A model generated the notes under the pieces. That model had not been told where the DNA came from, did no database searches, and saw nothing but the letters and a program-made list of their open reading frames with translations. Of a DNA stretch of 64,000 nucleotides, positions 44,321-57,300 are shown one piece after another. Origin of the DNA: Paraspadella gotoi (Eukaryota; Chaetognatha); assembly GCA_051294375.1 (NCBI GenBank), contig CM119264.1, forward strand, positions 3,143,575 through 3,207,574, given 5' to 3'. Numbering within the stretch: the first letter of the stretch is position 1; each line of letters starts with the position of its first letter. Position numbers and translations under genes: made by a program.

Positions 44321-44407
<87 letters not shown>
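44321..44407. repeat. (GA)n microsatellite
   Basis: An about 85-bp near-pure GA run, the longest dinucleotide array in the window. Confidence 0.95.
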
Positions 44408-44411
<4 letters not shown>

Positions 44412-44523
44412 CGAGAGCGATCGATCGTAAGTCGCCTCACTCGTTTTATTTTGATTTCTGGAGATACGATGCTAGCTTAAGTTTCTTAACTAGTTACAGA
44501 TTTTCGTTATTAATTTAACTGAA

Positions 44524-45478
44524 TTATAAACAGTATTTAATGAAAATGTTGAGATGAAAATAAAAGTGTAATAACATGCATATTGCCATGTAATGTTGAC
44601 ATTGAAATTTCTTAAATATCTTCGATGTCAGCGATTTGGTTTTTCGATTTGCGCTGAGACATTTCTTAATCTTGTTGCGATGATTGAGCAGAGTACAAGG
44701 AACTGACAAACGATACTTGGAACTTGACGACCCTGAAATCATAATTTGTTTGCACCCTTTACTTCAAAATAACCTGTTTGCACGAATCTCTTTCATTTCG
44801 ACTTAAATTGATTTTTGCCCTGAATAAATTTGCACCTTTCTCTTACTGACACAATGACGACATTGAAGGGTGACGATGCCGATGAGCAATGCCAGACAGA
44901 CAATTGACAATGCAACAAGAACGACCAAGTAAAGTAGAATAGTCGGGCTGACAAATGCCGAAACGCCTTGATTGGTGACGGGAATGGAACATGATTTCCC
45001 ATATTTCCAGTCGAGGTTGGCGAGCAGAGTGTAAAATGGCGCCGCAGACCGAACGAAAACAATTTTCTGCATTGGTGTTTACGAAATATCTTACAAAATA
45101 ATACTTTATATTTTACTTTAACTAAAAACCCGTACTGGCGAAATAATCTTACCTTAAGGTTCTGAGTCTTTTACCCTTTTGCACCGTTAAAAGGATATTG
45201 CGGCTCTCTGCACTCTCAGAAAACTGAGGTTGCCAGTACTGTTTTGAGTTTAAATTAAAATTATGAAACGATTGATACTTTTTGGAAATTGATGATTTAA
45301 TTATAATTTGCGCACCTTTAAAGAGGATAATAGACTGATCCGTTACACTTACCATTTTGGGGTTAGGAAAAGGAAGAGCAGAATGAGTTTTACTTGATTG
45401 ATGTAGTGGACCGATTAGATCGATTAAAATTGATTTGATGTTTTGAGGAAAGATATCGAAAAATAGATCAAGTGACAT
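44524..45478 (-). CDS. Candidate spliced single-pass membrane protein, antisense to the integrase remnant
   Basis: Minus-strand pieces: 45478-45165 (105 codons, starts MSLDLFFDIF), donor AAG|GTAAGA; 45066-44849, acceptor CCAATGCAG, with one strong TM segment (TILLYLVVLVALSIVCLALL) after a Cys/Trp-bearing outer part; donor TCA|GTAAGA, acceptor TGATTTCAG; 44729-44524, a basic tail rich in Lys/Ser ending at a stop. The junction of the last two pieces keeps frame. The first junction does not (phase 2 into phase 0), so the first piece or its donor is uncertain or the gene is frameshifted. Function is unknown. Confidence 0.35.
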
Positions 45479-45809
45479 GAATGACTGCCATATTTATGTG
45501 AATATGTTTGTTTGATGTTTGCTTACATACTGGTTCCCAATATATATATATAATTAATTTTACATTTTAGTTCTGAACTGTTTGGCCGGCAGTTTCGACT
45601 TATTTTCAAAACAATTTATTTTAGTTACGTTTTTTAATAATAGATGCAGCGCAGATTTATTTTAGTCCTTAATTCACTTTTCCCAAATTTAGCTATATGT
45701 GATCAATTGTAATACTGTTATAACTATTGAGATTAATGTGATACATGTGATCATTTGTACTCATTGTTTAGCTTACTCATCTATTTGCCATTTAACAAAA
45801 TTTGTTTTG

Positions 45810-46102
45810 GGGGGGGGAGATGTTAGTTATATTTTATTTAGCCTCCAATTTTGTAATTAACTTTCTTTCAAATTTTGTCTCTCTTAATTCTGTAAGTTCC
45901 AAAGTTTAATATTTCATAGATTCCCATGAACTCGGTGCCTATTTTGTAAACATTTTGTCTAAGTAGAATAAACAAAGGAAGAGAGACGAGAGGGAGGCCG
46001 AGATTTTAGTACATTCCATTTTTAGATCTCAAGGGAGTAAGACGCAATATTTTATCACTGTTTAATTTTCTAATACAACTTTGGCAATCTACAATTATTT
46101 CA
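45810..46102 (+). mobile_element. Candidate 3' LTR with polypurine tract
   Basis: GGGGGGGGGAGA (about 45811-45822) is followed by TGTTAGTTATATTTTA, an AGAATAAACAAAGG polyadenylation-like motif and an end near TTATTTCA at 46102. TG and CA termini and the adjacent tract fit the 3' LTR of the Gypsy-like element upstream. No second LTR copy was found in the window, so this is not proven. Confidence 0.35.
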
Positions 46103-46942
46103 GGTAACTTCAAAAACTAATTAAACAGATTATGCATAATCCAGCTCTCTATCCGTCATCTATTGAGGGTCACAGGTCACGTTACCGACACTTGCTTTTC
46201 CCCTCTCTTTCTTTTAGGGATTGTCCTGCCTTCTTGATAACTTGATTATCCCCCCATCTTTTCATTAAAAATTATCCTGCCTTTTTCTTTCCTCTTTCTT
46301 TTTCTCACTCTTTCTTTCTTTCTTTTTTTTTCTATCTTTCCTTCATTCTCTGTTTTACGATAACATTATTTTTGATTTCAAGAAGTGAAAAAGAGTGTTG
46401 TGGCAACAGTATTTATTAAGGTTTCTGTGGCATCTAATAGTTATTGTGTGATTCTGGTTGTAGATTTGGTTGTTGAGATTTTTGTTGCTAAGGTTATTGT
46501 TGTTGAAGTCAAGGTAGTTACAGTGATTAAGGTTGTTGTGGTCATTGGCAGTTGTAGTCGCTGTATTCGTGGGGGTTAATGTGGTAGTCATTGTGACGGA
46601 ATGTTGCTTGTGGTTGCTATGGATATCCTGGTTCTTGACTTCTCTTGTATAAAGTAATTGTCCCAAAAGTGATCCACTTTTTCCAATCATCTTCGTTTCA
46701 TCCAAAACTCATTGTTTTCTCATCATTCGAGATGAAGACAGAAAATCGGAAATTGGTTCCGTTTAATCTCATTCTTTCATTTTCAAAACATAATAAAACG
46801 AGTTTGAGCAAACAATGTCGAATCTGCAAGAGATAATTTACCGGTAATTAGCTTATCAGATAATTAGTGCCTTTTTTAAATTCATATCAAGATTACAAAT
46901 GGTTCAATGGTTTTGTGGCGGTTGTGGTTTGTATGTTAGTTA
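46103..46942. other. No supported gene
   Basis: CT-rich stretch 46190-46350, then GTTGTTG-type simple sequence (46460-46600). At 46798-46870 there is a short 5' end of a Helitron-like element (CGAGTTTGAGCAAACAATGTCG). The sequence ATTATCCTGCCTTT with CTTTCTTT runs resembles, inverted, the duplicated flank at 14030-14070. Confidence 0.35.
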
Positions 46943-47048
46943 CTATCTAGGAAAAAGTATATGGCATAATTCATTTATTTAATAAAAAGTATACAAAACA
47001 TGTGTAAAACATTCTCAATATTTGGTATGCCCTTCTTCGGTATAATTC

Positions 47049-47102
<54 letters not shown>

Positions 47103-47595
47103 TTATTCTGCATTTATCTGGACATGCTCTCAAACAGCAAATTGAGGTATGACAGTGAAATATTTTTTTACATTTTTTCAAATTTTTTCCATAGTTTTCC
47201 ACACGCAATTTTTTTTCAGCCCTGAAGTTAATGTTATGCATCTTTCCCTCTTTTCTAATAACTATAATAGCACTTTTTTAAACCAAAAAAAGGTGCAAAG
47301 CCTTTAGCATTATCAAATTAAAAAAAAATAACTAACTCGATTCAAAATAAAAACAAATAATTAAATACCAAATATAGTAAAAAACTTAATATGATTTTTT
47401 TCGATATTTTTTATTTTAAGTGACAATATTCTTTTGCCTTTAACTACTAAACGATTTGACCTCCAAAAAATGGAAGGAAGTTACTGAAAGGAAATTTAAT
47501 GTAGATTTGAAAATATTCTGATTTTTTAAAAAATTAAACAAGTTTTCGAATAGATATCCTTTATTAAAAATGTTATATACTTTTTTCCTAGATAA
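46943..47595 (-). mobile_element. Second Tc1/mariner-type remnant
   Basis: It begins CTATCTAGGAAAAAGTATAT and ends ATATACTTTTTTCCTAGAT, inverted ends related to those of 33379-33975. Internal phrases TATACAAAACATG, GTAAAACATTCTCAATATTTGG and CAAGTTTTCGA(A/G)TAGATATCCT match that element. Most transposase sequence is gone. An (ATT)n microsatellite (about 47043-47100) sits where the PRRMQ region should be. Confidence 0.65.
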
Positions 47596-47682
47596 GTGTT
47601 ATAGTAGCTGTGGATATTAAGGAAGTTTGGATTCTTTTGCTTATAATAGTTTTAATTCATATACTATTTTTATTGTTGCTGC

Positions 47683-48130
47683 TATGGTGGACTAAAATCC
47701 ACCAACCGTTCATTAGCGGCCATTGGTGCCGGAGGCAAGTCATTCGCCTCCCAACCCAAAGGTCCGGGGTTCTACCCCGGTGGCCGCCTAGCAGTTAAGA
47801 GGGACGGGGCGCTTAACCCGCCTGTAACATGGTGTTACAGCCTGATCCGAAGCTCAGGGACTGCTTATATTGAACGGTTCTGTCACTAACACATAAAAAT
47901 TATCACTGTCTCTTCATTGGTGACCCCGACTTCCGAGATCCGTGGTTGTTAGATAACCGGTTATCAGCACTATCACCAAATCATCACCAGTTGGTCACTG
48001 TTACGATTAAACACAACTTGCCTAACAGCAAGTAATCATCAAAAACAAAATCTTCAACAGCTGGTTATTTTCACGATTTAACCAAGCTTGCCTAATAGCA
48101 AGCAATCATCATAACAAACATAACCAAACA
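47683..48130 (+). mobile_element. TRIM-family LTR with primer-binding site (T5)
   Basis: The LTR 47683-47916 (TATGGTGGACTAAAATCC to TGTCTCTTCA) is followed one base later by TGGTGACCCCGACTTCCG (47918-47935), the clearest primer-binding site of the family. After it comes sequence unlike the short internal region of T1/T3 (two CTTGCCTAAxAGCAAGxAATCATC phrases, 48017-48110). This may be the leader of a longer, possibly autonomous relative. Confidence 0.6.
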
Positions 48131-48745
48131 AATCATTTTTCCTATCTCCCTACTTCCTTTTTATAAAATTTCTTCCCAAAATATATTTTTTTTGAGAAAA
48201 GATATATGTAAATATTTATTGTAGAAGACAAACCACTTTTTAGTGGGTCCCCCCAAATGTTTCTCCTAGACCTTATTGTTTGCCCAAATATTACCCCAAG
48301 GAGAAACAATATTGTAAAGTACTTTGTTCCTTAACAAGTAGTTCAAGTCACCTCAACTGTAAATAGGGTCAGTTCGAACCCTCAGGTCCGAACTTGAGGG
48401 GGGGATGAGGCGACTTACCACTGGTCCATCTCTAAACCCTTCCTCTCTCCTCTTTCTTCGAGCCGGTCTATTCCACACGGTCACTTTGCCCGAGCTTTGG
48501 CAATGACCGGACACAGTAATAGGGCCGAGGCGACCGTAAGGTCAAGTTGGTCCGAGCGATGATAAAAGTGGATCAGGAGAGAGCTAGACTCACTTCTTTT
48601 CTACTTCTCTTACATCGTCACAATTCTTCACCTTCTCCTCACTTTTATTATTATTATTTTCGTCTTCTACACTGCAACCATTAATATTGCTGTATTTGTA
48701 GTTTTTGAGGTTGTAGTGATTATTATGATTATAGGAGTATAATAA
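48131..48745. other. GC-richer stretch, possible end of the T5 element
   Basis: GAACTTGAGGGGGGGATGAGGCGAC at 48390-48414 looks like a polypurine tract. A related phrase (GACTTGAGGGTGGGATGAGG) occurs inverted at 28530-28550. No open frame of note, so coding for an autonomous element is not supported. Confidence 0.3.
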
Positions 48746-48749
48746 AAAA

Positions 48750-48974
48750 AACTAATTTACACTCGCACGATTCCATCTCAACCATTGGTTTATCCAATTG
48801 GCATTCAAAGTGGATGGACGGACAAACCGACTGATCGCCAGACGGACATAGTTTTTTTTATAATTTTTAATAATTCGATATTTTAAGTTACTGGCCGACC
48901 AAACTATAGGGGGAACAACAGACCGAAAAAGCAAATTATAAAGTTGAGATCTGCGATGAGCAGATCCGACTAAA
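48750..48974 (+). mobile_element. Helitron-like element, 3' fragment
   Basis: ACTCGCACGATTCCATCTC, GATGGACGGACAAACC, an AATTCGATATTTTAAG phrase, and the hairpin AGATCTGCGATGAGCAGATCC followed by GACTAAAAA. Confidence 0.55.
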
Positions 48975-49084
48975 AATGATGAGAGAAAAATTCATGTCAA
49001 AACCTTGAGAGACAAACTAGCGTTTTTCCATGTTATAACCTTTTTTTTAGAGAAAGTTTGATTTTAATTTTGAACGACGATTTT

Positions 49085-49400
49085 TTTCATTATTAATAGA
49101 TATGTTTCGACTTTGGTACAAGTCTTCATCAACACTTGTGAATTTACAATTTTTTTTCACATTACAGGAAATATGTGAGACAGAGAGAGAGAGAGAGAGA
49201 GAGACCAACAAAGATTTGAGAAAAGGACAGAGGTTTGAGGTTAGGACAGGGTAAGTTTTAGGTCAGAGGGAGAGACAGATACCGAAAAGGAAATTTTGAG
49301 AGAGAGAGAAAGTCGAAACATGTTCATTAATAATAAAAAAAAAATCGTTGTTCAAAATTAAAATAAAACTTTCTCTAAGTCACAAACACAACAAAATTTA
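49085..49400. mobile_element. Hammerhead fold-back element, short copy
   Basis: Left arm: ACGACGATTTTTTTCATTAT and ATATGTTTCGACTTTGG, with a minus-strand hammerhead-like motif UUGAUGA, GACUU/AAGUC, GAAA (about 49139-49095; one box change). Right arm: GTCGAAACATGTTCATTAA, AAAATCGTTGTTC. The interior shares AG runs and GAGGTTAGGACAGGGTAAGT with 31570-31590. Stem II pairs perfectly although its bases differ from other copies. Confidence 0.5.
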
Positions 49401-50049
49401 AATTTAATTCCTATTTTTTCCCTTCATAATCATTATATGTAGAGTGTCAAGCGTACTGTCACTTTGAATGAACACTGTGTCAAATTGGTAAGTTTATTTT
49501 TTAATTTGATTGAACCACCGGAAAGATGAGTTCATACAGTTTTTATTGTGTCTACAAATCTACATTATCATGTTTATTTGTATTATTATCGAACCATTGC
49601 AAAGTTCAAATGAGGGAGGATTTTTGTTTCGACAATCGATCAAAAAATTTAGGTGATATTAAATTTATAAAGTTGAGCTGCTTTTGGTAAAAAATAATTG
49701 TGCAATGTGCATGTTGGTTATGTTGATTATGCTCTTGCTTAGATTTTTGTAGATTAGAATGATTGACGATGTTAATAATTTCAGAAAAGAAGTTGCAAAG
49801 AATGATTGTGATGAAAATTTGTTTTCATGGACGCTCTTTAATTTTTACCTTCAGGAAACAGATAAACATTACAAATTTATTATGTTATTATTCAGCATAT
49901 GGTGTTAGATGCATAGAGTCCATTTTACTGCTAAAAATAATTTCCAGCTGACTGCAGCTAATATGTATTGCCAATGCGGCCTTTTTAATCATCATGCCCC
50001 GTTGCCATATGACGGAGCAGGGAATCTCTCTCGTTCGCTCTCTCTCTCT

Positions 50050-50505
50050 CTTTGGCTGGATGACTCAGAGTCCGGATCGGGATCGACAAAAACGACGACG
50101 ATAATTTGAACGATGGATTAATTGTTTAGGGTTTAGGTTAGGGATAAGGTTAGTTTAGGGAATAGATATTAGGGATTACGGTAGGGGTTAGGGATTAGGG
50201 TTGGGATTAGGGTTGGGGATTAGGGTCGTTTTTCCCTACGCTACTTTTGCAACAATAAAATTCTGGCTAGCTGGGTGATTCAGCAAGAGAAAGAATTTAG
50301 CCTCCGTCAGGATCGGGATCGACAGAAACAATGACGATAATTTGAACGATGGAGGAAGCAGTTGCATCGGTGAGAGCGACGACAAAAAGAGTGATGCATA
50401 AAGCGACGATAAAAGCAGCAAAATATACGAGTTTTGTGCATGTGTTTGAGTCCGCTGCTTCAGGAGCCGCAGCAAAAGGGCTTCTTTGAAAAAAAGTGCC
50501 GTTTT
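50050..50505 (+). repeat. Composite repeat with telomere-like core, second copy
   Basis: It matches 14600-15010: TGGCTGGATGACTCAGAGTC, AATTTGAACGATGGATTAATTG, irregular TTAGGG units 50126-50225, TTTTCCCTACGCTACTTTTG, TTCTGGCTAGCTGGGTGA, ending GTCCGCTGCTTCAGGAGCCGC. 49400-50050 and 50505-51150 show no other recognisable feature. Confidence 0.6.
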
Positions 50506-51313
50506 TCTAGTTAAAACTTATAGAAAATAAAAATTTTAGCGTTAAAAAAATGGATAAGAACAATGATCTGGCAAGAGCCTGTTGCCTAACTAAACCTTGA
50601 AATATATTATTAAGAATTAATGAGACATTATACTAACTAAGGATTATAAAAGAATTTAAAAAAATTACCTAAACTTTTTTACAATGAGTTTAAAATTGAA
50701 TTATCAAATAAAAGGAAAAAAATGTTGCAAAAAAAGCTGCTGGAATGCAAGCGCACCAGTTGCTATAATGTAAAACTAAAATTAACAATTTTCTTTATAG
50801 GAACAAAAACTTCCAACTAATGAAATGAACAAATATTAAACACAGTAAGTCAGTTAAGAGTTATAACAACTCTTTTCATTTCACTCCCATTTGAAATCCG
50901 TGTATGGTAAAAATCTGTCAGTGTATGTAGACAAGTAGCATAAAAAAATTAGGGTAGTGTAGTTGGGTAGTTGGAAAGATTTTAAAATTTACAATGAATT
51001 TTTCAAAATTTTAAAAAGTAAAAAAAAGTAATAAAAAGTAATAAAAAGTAATATAATCGTTAGATTTTAAAAATGAAGACATCATATAAAACTGTAAGGA
51101 CTTCTGAATCCAACAAGTATACATAGTAAATGCAGTTTTTATAACTATATATAAATTCATTATATATGACTAGCTTTAGTAAATTTTATACTATTGTCAC
51201 TTGCCCTTACAACAGATATCGTACATTGCTAATTTCCAAGTCAGCAAAATCTCTTTAATCTCCTCAATTTCTTTATGAAATTGGTACAACCAATATAAAA
51301 GTTGTATCATAAC

Positions 51314-54300
51314 ATGGATAATGAAAAGATGATAATGGCCGCTTTGGTCTTTGTCTTTCTCAACATTTTTGACACCATCTCTGATTTGTTAACAATGATC
51401 AGATTCTACCAAAAAGACTTTTTAGTGGAGCAATATGTTGGCATTGCTATGGGTATTGTGCTTTTTGTTCACAACAGCGTTTCTGGTTGGCAAATCTGGC
51501 AATCATTATCCACCAATCAATCATTGTATCCACGACTCTCTGGCGTTGGGAAAAAAATTGTAACTTGTGGTCTGTGCGTCTTCGGTCTGGGAAATGTGTT
51601 ATTCTACTTGGATGAGTGTCTCGACTCCTACAAACAACAAAATGCCCATTATGCAATATCGATGTCAGCAAAAATGTCCTTTATCAATTCCCTTAATTTT
51701 CTGCACATCTTGTTAGAGTCTTTTCCTCAATTTTTGCTTCAGGCTTTAGCAATTATTTTGGCCTTGACCAGTGGAACCACTGAGCAGTGTTTGAGAGTAA
51801 ATCTCGGGTAAATCAGTATTTGCAAATATAATACTGACGAGAGAGAAATAATTGTTATGAATTAGTGACTGAGCCGTTCAATATAAGCAGTCCCTGAGCT
51901 TCGGATCAGGCTGTTACACCGTGTTACAGGCGGGTAAAGCGCCCTGTCCCTTGAAACTGCTAGGTGACCTACGGGCTAGAACCCCGGATCTTTGGGTTGG
52001 GAGGCGAATGACTTGCCTCCTCTACCATACTACAATGTATTACTACATGTATAAACATTGTCTTGAACTTTATTTTCATTGCGTTTTTAGATTCGGAGAA
52101 AACAAGAACAGTAATTCTTATGTGTTGCGCCGCAGTGACTTAATATTCATGTGTATTTCCCTTTGATCACACATAACATGACATGACATGACTGTCAAAC
52201 TTTCTATGCCCGTGTATTTATGACATGCACAAATAAAAATTATGTCTTTTATTCCTTATGGTTTTAGGAATTCCTGAAAGTGGCGATAGCAATCCCTTTG
52301 ATTTGTGGTTTTTTCTGTCTTAACAAATGAGCAACCAACTATAGGAAAATTATATGTATTTTTAACATAGTGGGACAGACCGACGGACAGATATACCAAC
52401 CGATGGACCGACCGACAGACCGACCAAAAAGTGACTTATAGCAGGGGAAGCCCAACTCAATGGGGTGAGTCAAAAATTAAGAGTGAGTACATACTCAAAC
52501 GAATATTTAGACATTTTAAGGAATACTTTCAATGGACAAAATTTTTTTAATATGGCTTTATACCCTAGTAATTATTTTTTTAATATTTATTTATAGATAG
52601 GAAAGGCCAAAAGTTTTTTTTATAAATTTTAAATTTTAAGACCAGATTCAGATAGCTCATAAAAAGTTGTCTACATAAAGTATAATTCTTTTTTAAATAT
52701 TTTTTATCAATATTTTTTGATGATTTTTTCATTTTTAAAAGCTGTAATTATATTCATCGTTTAACTTTTTATGATCAATTAGAATCCATCAAAGTTTAAG
52801 ATTTCCAAAAAAACATTTTGCTCTATATAGTAAAATGATATTTTTGATTAGGCTTGTACCCTCAGAAGAAAACATTTTTGACAAAAAAATATTTGAATAC
52901 CATAATTTATGGTTATGATAGATTATTCTAACGCTGTATACATTAGCATTTAAATTTCATCGGCTATGGCTACTTATATAGTTGCTCCGCGAGTACCGTC
53001 TGTCTATCTGTCTGTCCATCACCCTTAGCAAAAAACTTCAATTACTCGTGATTGTGTAGTCGGGCATTGCTTAGGTTCACCCCGCCTATAAGTATGACAC
53101 TTTCAGTCGTGACCCGGTGGCTCATTGAGTAAAGCCATCAGCTCATGACCACTAAGTACCGGGTTCAATCCCAACCCAGTACCTACCATGTGAGAAGAGT
53201 GAGGACGGCCGTAAGCTGCCTTGGGGGCATGGCGCCTTATCCATAATTGGATGGATTGAAATAAAATTTGGAGTATGATTAGAGTTAAATGAAATTTCGT
53301 GTGTGGTTAGAAAAGTGTGTGATTGAGCTGGATATAACGTTCCGTTGGAATCGTGCAAGTGGAAACTAGTTTAAATGGAAAAAACAAGTCACATTTACTT
53401 GAATCTTTTTACTAATTTTAATTTTATTTTGAAGTATTTTTACTTATATTNNNNNNNNNNGGTTCAATCCCAACCCAGTACCTACCATGTGAGAAGAGTG
53501 AGGACGGCCGTAAGCTGCCTTGGGGGCATGGCGCCTTATCCATAATTGGATGGATTGAAATAAAATTTGGAGTATGATTAGAGTTAAATGAAATTTCGTG
53601 TGTGGTTAGAAAAGTGTGTGATTGAGCTGGATATAACGTTCCGTTGGAATCGTGCAAGTGGAAACTAGTTTAAATGGAAAAANNNNNNNNNNCATTTATT
53701 TGAATTTTAAAAGTTTTTCTATCTCTCTCTGATTGATTGATTGATTAATTGATTGATTGATTGATTTACAAAAGTATGCCAGTTGACCAAATTTGCCAGA
53801 TGAAAAAATTATGTCAGTTGACCAAATTATGCTAGTTGACAAAATTATGCCAGATGACCAAATTATGCCAGTTGACCATATTTTACCGGTTGACCAAATT
53901 ATGCCAGTTGACCACTGGTAAAATTTGGTCAACAAGCGTTATTTTGTCATCTGAAAAATAAAGCAAGTTGAATAAATTATTCAAGTTGACCAAATTATGC
54001 AAGTTGGTATTGATTGATAAATCAATTGATTTATAGATTTTTTCATAGATTTATTAAGATGTCTGTTATTATTTGTTATGTTATGGTTTGTTATGATCTT
54101 AAATTGAAAGTAAAAAAAAACTACCGTGATTTATCATCGGATTAGCTTATTACCGCTTAATTATCGTAGGCAGATCCGACATTGTTTGCTCAAACTTGTT
54201 TCAACTTGCATTTTTAGTTGGATCTGCTTATCAGCAGATTCTGACTCTATAATTCACTTTGTCGGTCCGCCCCCTCAATCTTGTCGGGCATTAACTTAAA

Positions 54301-57300
54301 TCATGTCAGGACATCAAATTATGATAAATTATGAAAAAGAAATGTCCGTCCGTCCATCCGTCTGTCTGTTAGTCCGTCCGTCCATTCCCGGGTAGTAGGG
54401 CATTGCATATGCATAAGTTCACCCCACCTTTAGCATGACACCTTCAGTCATTACCCGGTGGCTCATAGAGTAAAGCCATCAGCTCATGACCACTAGGTAC
54501 CGGGTTTAATTCCAACCCGGTACCTACCCTGCAGGAAGCGTGAGGACGTCCGTAAGCCGCCTTGGGGGCGTGAAAAATCCTCAAACATGGTTCCAATCCC
54601 AGGACCAGTTCCATGGCTGCTAGAGGGGGTTAAAGAAGTTGCGGATAGCACTCTTCAGCCCCACTTACGGCCTTATCCACACCCCCTTAGAAAAAAACTC
54701 CAATTACTCGTGATTGGACGGTTTGATTAGAATGAAATTTTGTGTGTCGGTAGGAAAAGGTGTGATTGAGCTGGATATAAAGTTTCGATGGAATCGTAAG
54801 AGTGAAAATGAGTTTCAATGGAAAAAACATAAGTCACTTTTAACCCATAATTATACTAATTAATAATTATTGGATGGATAGAATGAGAATAAATTTTGTA
54901 TGTGGGTTGGAAAGTGTGTGATTGAGCAGAATATAAAGTTTAGATCGAATCTAGGAGTGGAAATTTGTTTGCATGAAAAAACCAAGACGTTATGGCAACA
55001 GCCAGGTTGCCTGTGATGCCCTTTGGGATGGGGAATATCACTGTTGGCTTTGAGGGCTTTCGACCCTCAGTGACGCCTCCAGTCACTGGCGCGGTTACCC
55101 TAGGACGGTCTCGCTTTGCCAACGCAGAGGGAAGTCGTTAGGACTGTGGATGGAACACTACGCCTGGGATGGTGTGTTCCCCCTCTGAGCCAATGGATTT
55201 GGCTGAATGATGGTGGACGTGAGGCGGTGTGAATATACCGCCACAAAGTACATATTTCTTTTGGCATAATTTATCATAATTCGATGTTCTGATATGATTT
55301 AAATGATTTACCGACAAGATTTTGGGGTGGGATTTAAGGACCGACAAAGTGGATTATAGTCGGAATCTGCTAAACAGATCCGACTAAAAATAAAAACAAA
55401 ACTCGATGGTAATTATCAGGATATTAAGCTATTTTCAGTTATTATAAAAACTCTTTCTTTTTCAACAAAGGAAGTAGGCGTGGTTTATTAAGTGAGAAAT
55501 AGGAGTTTTATTGACATAAGAACACGTTAGGATGATGAGAATTAACATACAAAATATGTAGATTATGCAGAGAAAAGGCAGGCAATAAACAATATAACAA
55601 ATAGTCCATAAGGAGTTTGATGTTTGTTTCTTGAAGGTAAGTTGAAGAGTGATCTAGTTCCCTCTCTCGTTTCTCTGCCGTCGGTTTCCTGAGGGAAGCC
55701 TCCTCTCTGATTGGTCAATCAGAAGAAAAGACGTTGTATTCATTTAGAAAAAAAAATATCTTGTACAAAATTGGAAATAACGGAACATTTACCCAAACGT
55801 CTAAACCCTGCGCCTGCAATAGAAAATCCTGTATTTGGGAGATTAATGAATACCTTACTATCATCTCATTCGGTTTGTCAAGCATCAGCTTAGCCTCTTT
55901 TGCTGTTAAATCTCGTGATAAACTGGCATCATTTGTTGGAATTATTGGCCTCATAGAAAGTTGCATTGGTCTTGTTCTAAATATTTATTTGATATATGTT
56001 TGGACCCTAAAGACGTCAATCTGGTTTGCAATTTTGTCACCATTTGCACTCTTAAGGATTTTTACTTTTTCAGAGTTGAGAGATTATCTGTCTAGATTGT
56101 TTGGGCGAGATTCTCTAAAAAAGAAACAGATATCATTTGCCCAATATCTTATAATGATCTCAATGTCAGCTCTGGTAGTCTCCCTTTTTTTAAATGAAGA
56201 TGCACGCATTACTGTAAATTCGTTTTCTAAAATAGTCCAAAAGATTAAGTTAGTATCCTATAATCTTAAAGTGTATTGGACTCAATCTCCAAAAATCATT
56301 TATTATGACAAAATTTACTTCCGCGGGCCTATTTTATCAAAAGTATGTTACAAGCAAACTGGTATAATTGATCATAAAAGATGGGAAAGAATTATAACTG
56401 CTGACATTATAGCATCATGCCGACAATACTTGGCAACTCACCCAAAAAGCAGGTAAAATTATGAAAATTTAGTTTGATTTTTGTACTGCTTATTGCGTAC
56501 ATAAATGATTAAATTTCTTGTTTTTTGCTTTGTTGCACTATTTTTTAAAAAATAGTTCGGGTAATGTCCTTTAATTTTTAAAAATAAAAATCTACTATTC
56601 TAAGAGTAATTAGACCTTGATTTAGGATATATGTATTATTGTATATACTAAAACTATATACCCCGTGTTTGTTCGCGAGTGACACTAAAAAAATGCGTAC
56701 CGAAGTACTGAACGTTTATTTTATAACCTTTTTTTAAAGGTCATTCATTTTCATCCTCAGTAAAAACAGAATTTAAAAAAAAATCATTATAAATTAAGTA
56801 CTAATTAATTACTTAAAATTATTGAAATTCATTTAACTATTAAATGAAGTATTAACTGGGAATCCTTACAATATAAAATAATTATTCAAGACAGTCAAGA
56901 ACTTGCTCAGGACAGCATTTTTTTCTAATTGGGTGTATTGTACAAAGAAAGCTTAAAATTTACAAATAAAATTTAAAAAAAAATCATTACTCAAAATTTC
57001 TAAACATTACAAGAATTCAGATACGCCATTGATAGGGATTTCTTATGATGTCAATTTTTAAATTTTTTTAATGCAACCAAGAACACGCCAAAAATGGTCT
57101 TTTTTCGCCAATCTGTTAGATAAAAAATTAAATTTAGAATAGTAAATGAATTAAACATGAAATTAAACTTATCCACAAAAAACGTCCAGTATATTAAATG
57201 TAAAAGCAAAAGTATTAATTAATCAAATAATTAATCAGTTAATAAATCAATTAGTCAATTAATTAATCAATAATTATTTACGTTTTTAATCAATTAATCA

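Larger units (their letters stand above)
52985..54198 (-). mobile_element. Helitron-like element in intron 1 of C with nested SINE and N gaps
   Basis: Minus-strand 5' end at 54198 (CAAGTTTGAGCAAACAATGTCGG) and TTGACCAAATTATGCCAG array (53770-54000). The CATTTAAACTAGTTTCCACTTG and CACACTTTTCTAACCACACAC modules lie at 53270-53385 and 53570-53682. A GACA-type tract is at about 53000-53022. A SINE sits at 53056-53242. Confidence 0.55.
54216..55390. mobile_element. Helitron-like pieces in intron 1 of C with two SINEs
   Basis: A minus-strand 3' end is at 54216 (AGTTGGATCTGCTTATCAGCAG), followed by a GTCC-type tract, SINE 1 (54396-54690), modules at 54690-54830 and 54870-54980, SINE 2 inverted (54990-55249), and a plus-strand 3' end (TGCATAATTTATCATAATTC region to CTAAACAGATCCGACTAAAAA at 55390). 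The opposite hairpins at both outer ends imply two elements head to head, or one inserted into another. Confidence 0.5.

Noticed and set aside
44321-44407. Regulatory GAGA element
   Set aside because: A pure dinucleotide microsatellite in retroelement debris gives no support for a regulatory role.
47740-47790. tRNA gene or tRNA-derived SINE (B-box-like GGGGTTCTACCCC)
   Set aside because: No cloverleaf could be drawn; paired LTRs, primer site, polypurine tract and 4-bp duplications in T3 and T4 favour an LTR element.
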